Part shown: piece after piece, positions 53,170 through 61,899 of the stretch
Layout: each line of letters begins with the position of its first letter
How positions within the stretch are numbered: the stretch's first letter is position 1
From: Streptococcus sp. zg-86
GTDB taxonomy: Bacteria; Bacillota; Bacilli; Lactobacillales; Streptococcaceae
DNA length: 64,000 bases
Direction of reading: 5' to 3'
Assembly: GCF_017639855.1 (NCBI RefSeq)
Contig: NZ_CP072115.1
Location: 806,001-870,000 of the forward strand
The notes under the pieces: model-generated
Told to the model about the DNA's origin: nothing
The model's input: only the letters and a program-made list of their open reading frames with translations
Databases searched by the model: none
Made by a program: the position numbers and the translations under genes

Positions 53170-54627
53170 TTGAAAATGAAAAGATTGTTAAAAAAATATG
53201 AGAGTTTATCAACTCCAATTAAAGCATCAATATGGTTTATAATTTGTATCTTCGTACAAAAAGGAATTTCAGTTGTCGTAACTCCTATTTTTACCCGCCT
53301 TATGTCTGCTTCAGAATATGGACAATATAGTGTTTTTGATTCTTGGCTTGGAATCATTACTATTTTTGTTTCCCTAAATTTAACATCAGGTGTCTATCTT
53401 CAGGGATTGGTCAAGTTTGAAGATAAAAAAGAAGAATATACTTCGTCTTTGCTTATTTTATCAACGTTGATTTCTTCTATTTTTGTAGTTCTATATTGTA
53501 TATTTTGCAATTTAGTGAATGATTTATTAGGACTTAGTTTTGGTCAAGTGTTTGCTATGTTAATCATGATATGGACTACGGCTGTCTTTAACTTTTGGGC
53601 AGTAAGACAACGTGTAGCCTACAAGTATAAGATGCTTGTATGTATCACTTTATTAGTTTCTATTTTGAAACCACTGTTAGGTATACTAATGGTTTTAATT
53701 TCTAAGGATAAAGTGAACGCTAGAATTTATTCGATTTTAATTATAGAAATCTTAGTTTTTGTTCCTTTACTTTTTGTATTGTTAAACCATTCAAAACGCA
53801 AGGTAAATATATCATTTTGGAGATATGCCTTGGTTTTCAATATACCATTGATTCCCCACTACCTCTCTCAAACAGTTTTAAATAGTGCAGATAGAATAAT
53901 GATAAATAATATGGTATCGACTGAAAAAGCTGGTATATATAGTTTAGCATACTCTATAGCTGGCTTAATGTCTTTATTTAATACTTCTATAATGCAAACT
54001 TTAAGTCCTTGGATGTATCAGAAGATAAAAAATAAAGAAGTAGATGCTATAAAATCAGTTGCATATTCAACAATGGTTATTGTTGCTTCGGTCAATCTAA
54101 TTCTTATAATTTTAGCGCCTGAAGCTGTGAGAATTTTTGCTCCTCCGTCTTATTATGAAGCAATTTGGATTATTCCTCCTGTTGCTATGAGTATTTATTT
54201 TATATTTATCTACGATTTATTTGCTAAATTTGCATTTTATTATGAGAAAACAAAATTTATCATGCTTGCAAGTATTACGGGTGCCATTGTAAATATTGTA
54301 CTGAATTATGTTTTCATAAAAATTTTTGGTTACATAGCAGCAGGTTATACTACTTTGCTTTGTTATATTATATACAGTATATGTCATTATATATTTATGA
54401 ACAGGGTATGCGATTTATACTGTGAAGGAATCAGACCTTATGAGGTAAAAAAGGTAGTTCTTATTTCGATATTATTTTTATTGATAGGAAATCTTTTATT
54501 GATTACTTATGTTAGCATACTATTACGAATAACCATTATTATTAGCTTAATAGCTTATTTTTATATTAAAAGACAATTGGTTTCAGAAATGTTTTTCAAA
54601 CTACTATTTCTAAAAAATAAAAGATAA
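53170..54627 (+). CDS. wzx: Capsule repeat-unit flippase Wzx
   Basis: 485 residues with about 12-14 membrane segments, MOP superfamily; it flips the lipid-linked repeat unit to the outer face for Wzy. The N-terminal FVQKGISVVVTPIFTRLMSA is typical of Wzx (polysaccharide PST). Start TTG at 53170 or ATG at 53176. Last gene of the locus; the next feature is the left end of an IS66 element 17 bases on, and no terminator is visible, so the capsule locus may once have continued. Confidence 0.9.
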   Translation: MKMKRLLKKYESLSTPIKASIWFIICIFVQKGISVVVTPIFTRLMSASEYGQYSVFDSWLGIITIFVSLNLTSGVYLQGLVKFEDKKEEYTSSLLILSTLISSIFVVLYCIFCNLVNDLLGLSFGQVFAMLIMIWTTAVFNFWAVRQRVAYKYKMLVCITLLVSILKPLLGILMVLISKDKVNARIYSILIIEILVFVPLLFVLLNHSKRKVNISFWRYALVFNIPLIPHYLSQTVLNSADRIMINNMVSTEKAGIYSLAYSIAGLMSLFNTSIMQTLSPWMYQKIKNKEVDAIKSVAYSTMVIVASVNLILIILAPEAVRIFAPPSYYEAIWIIPPVAMSIYFIFIYDLFAKFAFYYEKTKFIMLASITGAIVNIVLNYVFIKIFGYIAAGYTTLLCYIIYSICHYIFMNRVCDLYCEGIRPYEVKKVVLISILFLLIGNLLLITYVSILLRITIIISLIAYFYIKRQLVSEMFFKLLFLKNKR

Positions 54628-54729
54628 TTTGTATTAAATTTGCTGTAAGCGCTCCATAACGAGGTATCTAGTAATCCTCTCACTCCTCCAGTATACTGTT
54701 AGTAGAAAACAGAATTGGAGGCTATTGTG

Positions 54730-54915
54730 ATGTCACAACCTATTGTTCCTTTGGAAACGCCCCAATCTCGTCGTTTTGATAAGAAAAACAAAAACGAGAT
54801 GGTGCTGAAAATGCGTATTGGAAGAGTTGAACTAAGCTTGTTCCAATCTCTTCATCAAGAAACACTGGAAACTATTTTAGATAAGGTATTGCTCTATGGC
54901 GATTCATCTCAGTGA
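54730..54915 (+). CDS. tnpA: IS66 TnpA-like small protein
   Basis: 61 residues from the ATG at 54730 (open upstream to a TTG at 54715). Starts MSQPIVPLETPQSRRFDKKN. Short version of the IS66 accessory protein A; overlaps tnpB by 20 bases, which suits translational coupling. Confidence 0.7.
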   Translation: MSQPIVPLETPQSRRFDKKNKNEMVLKMRIGRVELSLFQSLHQETLETILDKVLLYGDSSQ

Positions 54916-55246
54916 TCTAGGCAAGGTCTATCTTGTCTGCGGGAAAACGGATATGAGACAAGGTATTGACTCGCTCGCTTATCTTATTAAACGTCAATTT
55001 GAATTAGATCCCTTTTCTGGTCAAGTTTTTCTCTTCTGTGGTGGCCGCAAAGATCGTTTCAAGGCCCTTTATTGGGATGGTCAAGGATTTTGGCTACTCT
55101 ATAAGCGTTTCGAGAACGGGAAACTGACCTGGCCGAGTAATGAAAACGAGGTCAAAGCCCTGACACCTGAACAAGTAGACTGGCTGATGAAGGGATTTTC
55201 GATAAGCCCTAAAATAAACCCTACAAACAGTCGTGATTTCTATTGA
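54896..55246 (+). CDS. tnpB: IS66 accessory protein TnpB
   Basis: 116 residues with the IS66 TnpB core: VYLVCGKTDMRQGIDSLA near 11-28, VFLFCGGRKDRFKALYWDG near 45-63 and FWLLYKRFENGKLTWP near 66-81. Intact length. Required for IS66 transposition with TnpC. Confidence 0.9.
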   Translation: MAIHLSDLGKVYLVCGKTDMRQGIDSLAYLIKRQFELDPFSGQVFLFCGGRKDRFKALYWDGQGFWLLYKRFENGKLTWPSNENEVKALTPEQVDWLMKGFSISPKINPTNSRDFY

Positions 55247-55295
55247 AATCATGGCTTTCTTTTCGGTATAATAAAGAAAACTGGAGGGTGAGACT

Positions 55296-56808
55296 ATGGA
55301 AGAGTTATTAGCCATTATTAAACAACAAGCAGCTGTTAACCAACAACTCACAAATGAACTTGCTCTCCTTCGTGAACAAGTAGCTTATCTGACACAAAAG
55401 CTCTATGGCAAGTCATCAGAAAAGGTTGTGTATCAACCTGGTCAGCTAAGTCTCTTCGAAGAAGAACCACTTCCTGAAGAAGACGCTAACTTGCCCAGGT
55501 GACACAGAAACGATTACCTATAAACGTAAGAAAACCAAGGGAATTCGTCAGGCTATTTTTAGTCAATTCACTCCAGAGATGGTTCATCATGAACTAAAAG
55601 GCGAAGACTGCACTTGTCCAGACTGTCACGGTCAGTTGAAAGAGATTGGTTCAACCGTCCAACGTCAAGAATTAATCTTTATTCCTGCGCAATTGAAGCG
55701 GATTGATCATGTCCAACATGCTTACAAATGTCAGGCGTGTAGCGAGAAGAATCTCAGTGATAAGATTGTCAAAGCTCCCGTCCCTAAAGCCCCTTTAGCA
55801 CATAGCTTTGGGTCAGCCTCCATCATCGCTCATACGATTCATCAGAAATTCAATCTCAAGGTACCGAACTACCGCCAAGAAGAGGATTGGAATAAACTTG
55901 GCTTGCCTATCACACGGAAAGAAATCGCTAATTGGCACATCAAGTCTAGTCAGTATTATTTCGAGCCGATTTATGATCTTCTGCACGAGAAATTACTAGA
56001 ACAGCCCATTCTCCATGCGGATGAGACTTCTTATAAGGTCTTGGAAAATGATAGCCAGTTGACCTTTTACTGGACCTTCTTGTCTGGGAAGCATGAAGAA
56101 CAGGGAATCACTCTTTATCATCACGATAAAGGGCGGAGTGGCTTGGTTGTGAAGGAGTTTCTTGGAGATTACACAGGCTATGTACATTGTGATATGTGGT
56201 CGGCATATAGGCAGTTAGACAAAGCTCAGCTAGTTGGTTGTTGGGCTCATGTCAGAAGAAAGTTCTTCGAGGCGACGCCTAAGAAGGCAGACAAGACCTC
56301 TTTAGGAGCTAAGGGATTAAGGTATTGCGACCGCTTATTTGCTTTGGAGAATGACTGGGTTGACCTCTCTACTGAAGAGCGACTACATAAACGCCAGGCA
56401 GAGTTAGCCCCTTTGATGGATGAGTTCTTCGACTGGTGTCGTGAGCAGGCTGTTTTATCAGGTTCTAAATTGGGCATGGCCTTAGAGTATAGCCTCAAAT
56501 ACGAAACCACCTTCCGAACGATTCTCTCGGACGGCAATCTAGTCTTGTCCAACAACATAGCAGAGAGGGCTATGAAGACCTTGGTTATGGGGCGTAAGAA
56601 CTGGCTTTTTTCTCAGAGCTTTGACGGCGCTAAGGCGACAGCCATCATCATGAGCTTACTAGAAACAGCTAAGCGTCATGATCTCAACACTGAGAAATAC
56701 ATGACTTATCTTCTAGAACATCTTCCTAGTGAGGAAAGCCTCGTAAATAAGAACGTTCTAGAGGCTTATTTACCGTGGGCGGAAAGTATTCAAAACAACT
56801 GTAAATAG
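55296..56808 (+). pseudogene. tnpC: IS66 transposase TnpC, frameshifted
   Basis: The coiled-coil N-terminal part (68 residues from 55296, ALLREQVAYLTQKLYGKSSE) runs into a stop at 55500. The zinc-binding and DDE parts continue in another frame to 56808 (CTCPDCHGQL, HADETSYKV, CDMWSAYRQLD and the late acidic NNIAERAMKTL). One indel near 55497 explains both halves; otherwise all catalytic residues appear present. Unless a programmed frameshift restores it, this copy is inactive. A terminator hairpin ACATTCCA/TGGAATGT follows. Confidence 0.85.
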
Positions 56809-56945
56809 AAAACATTCCAGAGTCCGTCCAGACTTTGGAATGTTTTTCAATATAACTCGTTATGGGGCGGTTACATTTTTTCGTTTTGATAAAAAAGAGA
56901 GTAAGCGTCCAATAAGTAGCAGCAACAAGGGCTTCGCTCTAGAAT

Positions 56946-56968
56946 AAAAAAACAGTCATAAGACTGTC
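56946..56968 (-). terminator. Terminator of the GNAT toxin gene
   Basis: Minus strand ACAGTC-TTAT-GACTGT followed by seven T, overlapping the stop codon. The 56875-56945 stretch before it is IS-edge debris. Confidence 0.75.
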
Positions 56969-57560
56969 ATTTATGAATCTTCATTACGAGGACTCTCAAC
57001 CCGCTTTCAGATTCGAAGTTTTCGATGAGTACAAAACCGAATTTTTGATAAAACTGCAAAAGCTTAGGATTGTTGTCGCATTCTAACCAGATGTAGCGTG
57101 TATTAATGATACGTGCAGCTTCTTTGGCTTTGTCATAAGCGAGTGTCAGTATCTTGCGACCTGATATGGTATTGTTTGGTAAGCTGTAATTCTTTCCAAG
57201 TTGACCAATGAGATAACTATTGACTTGATGTCCACCGCTTTCCAATTTCCGCCCATGACGATTGAAGAGTTTCTGTTTGTTTTTACTAAGTGCCTGAAAA
57301 TCCTTCTTGGAGAAGATGAGAGGCTTGTTAGCAAGCGAGAAGAAACCGACAAGGTCACCTGTTTGTGTATCAAAAACTAGATAAGTTGATGAAATACTTG
57401 ATTTTTCAAACTCAATCGCTTTGGTATGTAAAAAGACCTCCACATCATGAACTGTGGAAGTTTCTACATTAATACTTTTAAAGGACTTAATAATGGTTTT
57501 GACATCATTAAGCCCTAGAGCATTTATCAAATCTGACAGTGAGAAAGCGTGTAATGTCAT
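56967..57560 (-). CDS. GNAT acetyltransferase, probable toxin
   Basis: 197 residues. GNAT-fold landmarks: TYLVFDTQTGDLVGFFSLAN near 60-78, the acetyl-CoA strand region VNSYLIGQLGKNY near 113, and the late WLECDNNPKLLQFYQKFGFV near 158-177. This arrangement resembles GNAT toxins that acetylate charged tRNA (TacT/AtaT types), although no function is proven. It overlaps the upstream small gene by 4 bases, as toxin and antitoxin usually do, and sits in IS-rich DNA. Confidence 0.7.
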   Translation of the reverse strand: MTLHAFSLSDLINALGLNDVKTIIKSFKSINVETSTVHDVEVFLHTKAIEFEKSSISSTYLVFDTQTGDLVGFFSLANKPLIFSKKDFQALSKNKQKLFNRHGRKLESGGHQVNSYLIGQLGKNYSLPNNTISGRKILTLAYDKAKEAARIINTRYIWLECDNNPKLLQFYQKFGFVLIENFESESGLRVLVMKIHK

Positions 57561-57724
57561 CGTTTTACTCCAAAAAACGCTTTTATCTCTTCCGGGTCAC
57601 TAATATATTTTACATCCGAAACATCAACTGTTTTAGGAGTCACATCCTTGCGGAGTGCTTTTAGCAGGCTGTCCGCTGATTCAGGCGTGAAACTAAAGTC
57701 ACTGGTAAATGTTTTTGTAGCCAT
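57557..57724 (-). CDS. Probable antitoxin partner of the GNAT protein
   Basis: 55 residues from the ATG at 57724, behind AAGGAGG; the frame is open further but that part crosses the promoter. MATKTFTSDFSFTPESADSL begins a hydrophilic helical protein with no recognisable ribbon-helix-helix, ending KAFFGVKR. Its coupling to the GNAT gene and small size suggest an antitoxin; family not recognised. Confidence 0.6.
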   Translation of the reverse strand: MATKTFTSDFSFTPESADSLLKALRKDVTPKTVDVSDVKYISDPEEIKAFFGVKR

Positions 57725-58192
57725 ATAAAAACCTCCTTTGTTAGCTAACTTTAGTTTATTGTAACATAAAAAGCTGCAAAAAAACAACAAAATGGCGTTT
57801 TTCCGACACAAAAGTGTATATTTTCGGTGAAAAGTAGTAGCAGTAACTAGCTGTGCCATATAGAAAGAGGGAGCGTGAAAGTCACAACCTCCGTTTTCAC
57901 GAGTAGTTATGGTAGTATAAGTGATTGATTTCCTTTGAGGAATTGATAATTTTGTCGTTTTGATAAAAAGAGAAGCAAAATAATAATGAAAATGTACGCT
58001 GAAAAACTAGGTTAATCTTCATCTAAAATCAAAAAATCCCAAACTTTTTAAAGAAAAATACGAATAGATATATAGACACGATAGTGTTATCTAGATAAAA
58101 GATTAGGGAAGTGCTTATTTAAAGTAGTATTTTACGGTTATCACTAGTCTGTAATCAGTAAAATATGCTATAATAGAGTTGGGATATGTGTT

Positions 58193-59078
58193 GTGGAAGC
58201 ATTTAGAAAGATTTTTAATCATACTAGGGATCGGTATCATGGTACATTATCCACTGAAGTTACTTCCTTAAAAGAAGGAATTCAGGTGGATTATAGTAAG
58301 AGAAATTGTGATTTTGGAATTGGTTTCTACCTAACTTCGAGAAAAGAGCAAGCTATTAAGTGGGCAAAAAGAAAGTTAGAGAATGTTCGAGGTTTTCATT
58401 CAAGCGTCTATCCTGTAGTGCTGTTGTTCAGATTGCATGGACAGCCGGTAGCTGGTACGAAGGTTTTTGAGATTGATGAGAAATTCTTTGATTTTATTTA
58501 CAGCAATCGTGTGCAATTGGATGTTAAAAAAGGTAAAACTAATCATGAGTATCTCATGGTTCAGAATGTAGACAAACCTCACAATTCAGAAAAACATTAC
58601 AATGATATTTAAATTTCTGTAGTTTTAAGGTTAGAAAATTTGCGAGCGTAGCGAGCACAATACCGCCACCTCCGCCGTGCTAAAAGTGGGAGTGAGACAG
58701 AAGTCGTGATTTCGTTGAAATCGACTATCCTCGCTCCTTTGTTTCTGGGCTCGGGCTAAAATAATCCACTGGATTATTTTACTCCGAAGGAAGTCGCTGA
58801 TGTCCGAAAGCACATGAGGATGGTGGCAATAAAAAGACTTTTTCTTCAAGCTGAATCATGAGTATCCCATGGTTTTTGGTCCCGTAATTGATGGACAAAT
58901 TACTCAACTAAAAGAGATTTTGAAAGATTACAAAGAACATCAAAAAGAGTTGGATGAAGTAGTCGAGCGTTTATTAGGAAACTATCAAGAAGACAATCAG
59001 CTTTGTATCTGTCATCAGAGTGTTGCAGATAGATTTGTATTAGTGGAGGAGGAGAAAATTTATGTTAACAGTTACTGA
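58193..59078 (+). pseudogene. DUF3990-like gene split by a family B repeat
   Basis: The first part (from a GTG at 58193) reads RYHGTLSTEVTSL, DFGIGFYLTSRKEQAIKWAK and VFEIDEKFFDFIYSNR, which fits DUF3990 (a putative ADP-ribosyltransferase-like fold). At 58561 it is interrupted by a 292-bp repeat; the same frame continues after 58854 with NHEYPMVFGPVIDGQI and about 70 more residues. Joining the two at the target duplication restores one ORF of about 190 residues. In its present form it should give only a truncated product with a 16-residue foreign tail. The 57860-58192 stretch before it holds a TATAAT (58170) and no gene. Confidence 0.75.
58562..58853 (+). repeat. Family B small mobile repeat, copy 3, with 21-bp target duplication
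   Basis: 292 bp from CAGAATGTAGACAAA to TTCTTCAAGCTG. Direct repeats 58541-58561 and 58854-58874 match at 20 of 21 bases and are part of the coding sequence that it split. Carries GCGAGCGTAGCGAGC and the same core as copy 2. A 72-codon frame on the minus strand starts in it but is not protein-like. Confidence 0.9.
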
Positions 59079-59271
59079 AAGAGTACGTTTAAGAGAAGAT
59101 GTAGAGCAATATATTGAGAGAAATCACCATGTAGAGCCTGCTACGGTTGAGGTGGTGTCAGATGTCGTGTTGAACAATTGGTTTGCGGAATTGGATGCTG
59201 GTGGTTCACACCTCACAGCAGATTTAATTGCGGCCGATATCGTTGACATTGCGAACAAGTATTGTAGCTAA
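59062..59271 (+). CDS. Hypothetical protein downstream of the DUF3990-like gene
   Basis: 69 residues, acidic, helical: MLTVTERVRLREDVEQYIER then a C-terminal half ending ADIVDIANKYCS. The ATG overlaps the end of the split gene by 17 bases behind GGAGGAG, so the two were one operon. Small partners normally accompany DUF3990 genes; I do not recognise this one. Expression may be reduced by the repeat upstream. Confidence 0.6.
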   Translation: MLTVTERVRLREDVEQYIERNHHVEPATVEVVSDVVLNNWFAELDAGGSHLTADLIAADIVDIANKYCS

Positions 59272-59340
59272 TCATTTTTAAATCGATGAATCATACAGGA
59301 TGAGGGAGCAGGTATCTCTGTTCTCTTTTTAAGTTTAACC

Positions 59341-59512
59341 GTAACCGCCCAATAACAAGGTACCTATCCAACCACTCCCACCTCCAGTATACTGTTAGTA
59401 GAAAATCGAACTGGAGGCTATTCTGATGAGCCAACCTATCGTTCCTTTGAAAGTTCCCTTATCTTGTCGGTTTGATAAGAAAAATAGTGCTGAAACTGCG
59501 TATTGGACGCTT
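59341..59512 (+). mobile_element. IS66 left-end remnant
   Basis: Begins with the IS66 end GTAACCGCCCAATAACAAG and follows the 54645 element through the start of tnpA (ATGAGCCAACCTATCGTTCC at 59426), then breaks off near 59512. Short debris of the same type sits at about 56880-56915. Confidence 0.75.
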
Positions 59513-59537
59513 ACCCTTTATTCAATTCATATGGTTA

Positions 59538-59566
59538 TTGACAGCCTGAGCTAGATGGGGTATAGT
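59538..59566 (+). promoter_or_regulatory. Promoter of the stand-alone glycosyltransferase gene
   Basis: TTGACA (59538-59543), 17 bases, TATAGT (59561-59566), about 35 bases before the start. Confidence 0.65.
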
Positions 59567-59601
59567 GGTGATAGATAGCATGAGAGTTTTAGGAGAAAGC
59601 T

Positions 59602-60492
59602 ATGGGACATCAGTATGTATTAACAGTAGTCATCCCTGCTTATAATATGGAGCGCTATATTGCACGAGCGATTGAGTCATTATTTGCTAGTGATGAGCAG
59701 TATTGGAGTTGTTTTGAGGTTTTGGTAATCAATGATGGAAGTACCGATCATACGGTAGAGATGATTAAGGCTTGCATGGAGCAGTTAGATGGAGCTTCTA
59801 TTCGCTTGATTTCAAAAGAAAATGGTGGACATGGTTCTGCTATCAATTGTGGAATTTCTGAGACAAAGGGAGCTTATCTGAAGATTCTGGATGGCGATGA
59901 TTGGGTGGATAAGCCTGCTTTTGAGGCATTATTGGATGCTTTGAAAGACAGTGAGGTAGATATGCTTGTGACCGATTTTACCAAGCAAATTCCTGCCTAT
60001 GGACAATCTATACTAGAACAGCCTGTAGATTCTTCGTTGACAGGACTTGTGCAGTCTACTCTTCCACCCAAGCGTTTACCCATGCATAGTTTGACCTATA
60101 AGACTGCTTTGTTACAGAAACATCCATTTCGTTTGACAGAAGGAATCTACTATGTAGATGTGGAATATAGCCTATTTCCTATGCAGTATGTCACATCATG
60201 GCTCTATCTTCCTTTAAATGTTTACCAGTATTTATTTGGTAGGAAAGGGCAAAGTGTGACTCTTGATTCCTTGGTGAAAAATGCGCCTCACCATTTACAA
60301 GTGCTGAAGAATGTTCTGCTATTTCGGCAGAATATACCGTCAGACTCACCTCTTCAAGCAATGACAGAAGATACGATCATTTCCATGCTTGAAGTACAAG
60401 AGATGATTAATCATCATTCTCCTCACCAAGAAGAATTGCAGCAAGAGACAGAAGAGCTAATCAAGCAGTATCAGCTCAATCAGCTAGTTTAA
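59602..60492 (+). CDS. Glycosyltransferase family 2, stand-alone
   Basis: 296 residues. N-terminal VVIPAYNMERYIARAIESLF, VINDGSTDHT near 41, NGGHGSAINCGI near 73 and the DxD KILDGDDWVDKP near 91; a helical C-terminus. G+C and codon use look like the core genome rather than the capsule locus. It has its own promoter and a family A repeat behind it. It could act on a wall polysaccharide or glycolipid; substrate unknown. Confidence 0.85.
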   Translation: MGHQYVLTVVIPAYNMERYIARAIESLFASDEQYWSCFEVLVINDGSTDHTVEMIKACMEQLDGASIRLISKENGGHGSAINCGISETKGAYLKILDGDDWVDKPAFEALLDALKDSEVDMLVTDFTKQIPAYGQSILEQPVDSSLTGLVQSTLPPKRLPMHSLTYKTALLQKHPFRLTEGIYYVDVEYSLFPMQYVTSWLYLPLNVYQYLFGRKGQSVTLDSLVKNAPHHLQVLKNVLLFRQNIPSDSPLQAMTEDTIISMLEVQEMINHHSPHQEELQQETEELIKQYQLNQLV

Positions 60493-60515
60493 GAGAGCAG
60501 AGCTTGTATTTATAT

Positions 60516-60811
60516 TATAGTGGATTGAGAAAGGGCAAGGAGCTGCAGATAGAAAGCGACTTAACGATGTCCTAATACTCTATAAAAATCAAAATCTGAC
60601 TAGCTTCCACAATTGAGAATTGTGGAAGGCTGGAAATAGAACGAGCACAGCTCGCCCCTTTGAACCACTAGTTCGGACTAATGGTAGCTGAGGATTATTG
60701 CATAATCCTTATTTCCAACCTTCAACAGTCCACAGGACTGTTGAAGCAAGGTGAGTTAACGACGTCAGACTTTGATTTTTGACGAGTATAACCTTTATTC
60801 AATTCACTATA
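60516..60811. repeat. Family A small mobile repeat, copy 3 (inverted), with nested element
   Basis: Starts TATAGTGGATTGAGAAAGGG and ends CAATTCACTATA, opposite to copies 1, 2 and 4. A nested element (from ATACTCTATAAAAATCAAAA at about 60577 to the complementary end at about 60790) includes the hairpin CTTCCACAATT/AATTGTGGAAG. Here the nested element is inserted at a different point of family A than in copy 2. Confidence 0.75.
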
Positions 60812-60855
60812 GCATTAGCTAGCTACATTGATTTGGAAACCAAGGAGGAAGTGTG

Positions 60856-61341
60856 ATGTTCACTATAACCCCGATGCTAACGGATGAGGAAAAAGAAGCT
60901 AAGGCCTATGTTCACTGGAAGTCCTGGCAAGAAGCCTATTCCCGCTTGTTACCAGATCATTTCTGGAAAGAGTATACCTTGGAACGCTGTCGCAAATGGG
61001 CGTTTGACTATCCTAATGATGTCTTTGTCGCAAAGATAGAGGATAAGGTTGTCGGCTTTGTTTGTTGCACAGCTTCTCAGCAGGAAAACTTGGAGAATGC
61101 CGGAGAGATTTATGCTATTTATATTTTAGCAGAATATTACGGACAGCAAATCGGCTATCGTCTGATGCAGTTTGCCTTGGAACAGCTGAAGGAGTTTCAA
61201 CAAGTTTCGCTTTGGGTTTTGGAAGGCAATGAACGAGCCATTCGCTTCTACGAGCGTGTCGGATTTCGGTTTGACGGAATCAGTAAGGTGGTCCGTTTGG
61301 GCGAGGACCTGATTGAAAAAAGAATGCTGTATACAGTCTAA
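60856..61341 (+). CDS. GNAT-family N-acetyltransferase
   Basis: 161 residues from the ATG at 60856 (GTG at 60853 also possible). The acetyl-CoA site appears as IYILAEYYGQQIGYRLMQFA (the Q/RxxGxG/A counterpart) near 95-114 and the C-terminal WVLEGNERAIRFYERVGFR near 126-144. Similar to streptococcal GNATs next to Nudix genes. Substrate unknown. Nine bases separate it from the Nudix gene, so the two are one operon. Confidence 0.85.
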   Translation: MFTITPMLTDEEKEAKAYVHWKSWQEAYSRLLPDHFWKEYTLERCRKWAFDYPNDVFVAKIEDKVVGFVCCTASQQENLENAGEIYAIYILAEYYGQQIGYRLMQFALEQLKEFQQVSLWVLEGNERAIRFYERVGFRFDGISKVVRLGEDLIEKRMLYTV

Positions 61342-61350
61342 GGAGGAAGT

Positions 61351-61818
61351 ATGTCGCGGAAGGAATTGGTCACGCTGACCAATATGTGCTTAATTGAGGA
61401 TAGTGAGGGTCGTGTAGTAGTGCAACGTAGAGATCCCAAACTGTATCGCTGGTCAGGTCTTGCATTTCCGGGAGGACATATTGAGTCTGGTGAGAATTTT
61501 CATGATTCAGTTGTCCGAGAAGTTTTGGAAGAAACAGGCTTGACGATTAAACATCCTCAATTGGTTGGGCTAAAGCATTGGCCGGATAAGGATGGTCATC
61601 GCTACATCGTTTTTCTTTATAAGGCGAAGCATTTCTCTGGTCAGCTACAATCAAGCGATGAGGGACAAGTCTTTTGGCTTCCCAAAGCCGAATTATCTCA
61701 GATGGATTTGGCCTATGATTTACTAGAAGTTTTAAAGGTTATGGATGATCCAAGTCTGTCAGAATTTTTCTATACGCAAAAAGATGAAAATGGAGAATGG
61801 GATAAGCATTTTCGATAA
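61351..61818 (+). CDS. Nudix hydrolase (8-oxo-dGTP diphosphatase, MutX type)
   Basis: 155 residues. A complete Nudix box G(x5)E(x7)REVLEETGL lies at residues 42-63 (GHIESGENFHDS then VVREVLEETGL). VVVQRRDPKLYRWSGLAFPG before it matches streptococcal MutX/MutT proteins that hydrolyse oxidised dGTP to keep it out of DNA. Exact substrate not proven. Confidence 0.88.
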   Translation: MSRKELVTLTNMCLIEDSEGRVVVQRRDPKLYRWSGLAFPGGHIESGENFHDSVVREVLEETGLTIKHPQLVGLKHWPDKDGHRYIVFLYKAKHFSGQLQSSDEGQVFWLPKAELSQMDLAYDLLEVLKVMDDPSLSEFFYTQKDENGEWDKHFR

Positions 61819-61899
61819 TCAGTGAGCAAGTCCAGAAGGGATACTGGGCTTGTTTTCATGTTTTAGATTTAGCATAGTTTTGCATTTTTTATCAAAAAA

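Larger units (their letters stand above)
54645..56874 (+). mobile_element. IS66-family insertion sequence
   Basis: 2230 bp bounded by imperfect inverted ends (GTAAGCGCTCCATAACGAG at left; the complement of GTAACCGCCCCATAACGAG at right). Order tnpA-tnpB-tnpC as in IS66. No 8-bp target duplication is seen at the edges (AATTTGCT versus ATTTTTTC), so an end may have been involved in a rearrangement. tnpC is frameshifted. A remnant of a related copy lies at 59341. Confidence 0.88.

Noticed and set aside
58631..58849. 72-codon frame in the family B repeat, with counterparts at 17566-17772 and 35941-36150
   Set aside because: The frame lies wholly in the repeat, its middle differs or is broken between copies, and it has no start signal. 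It is not a transposase; the repeat is non-coding.
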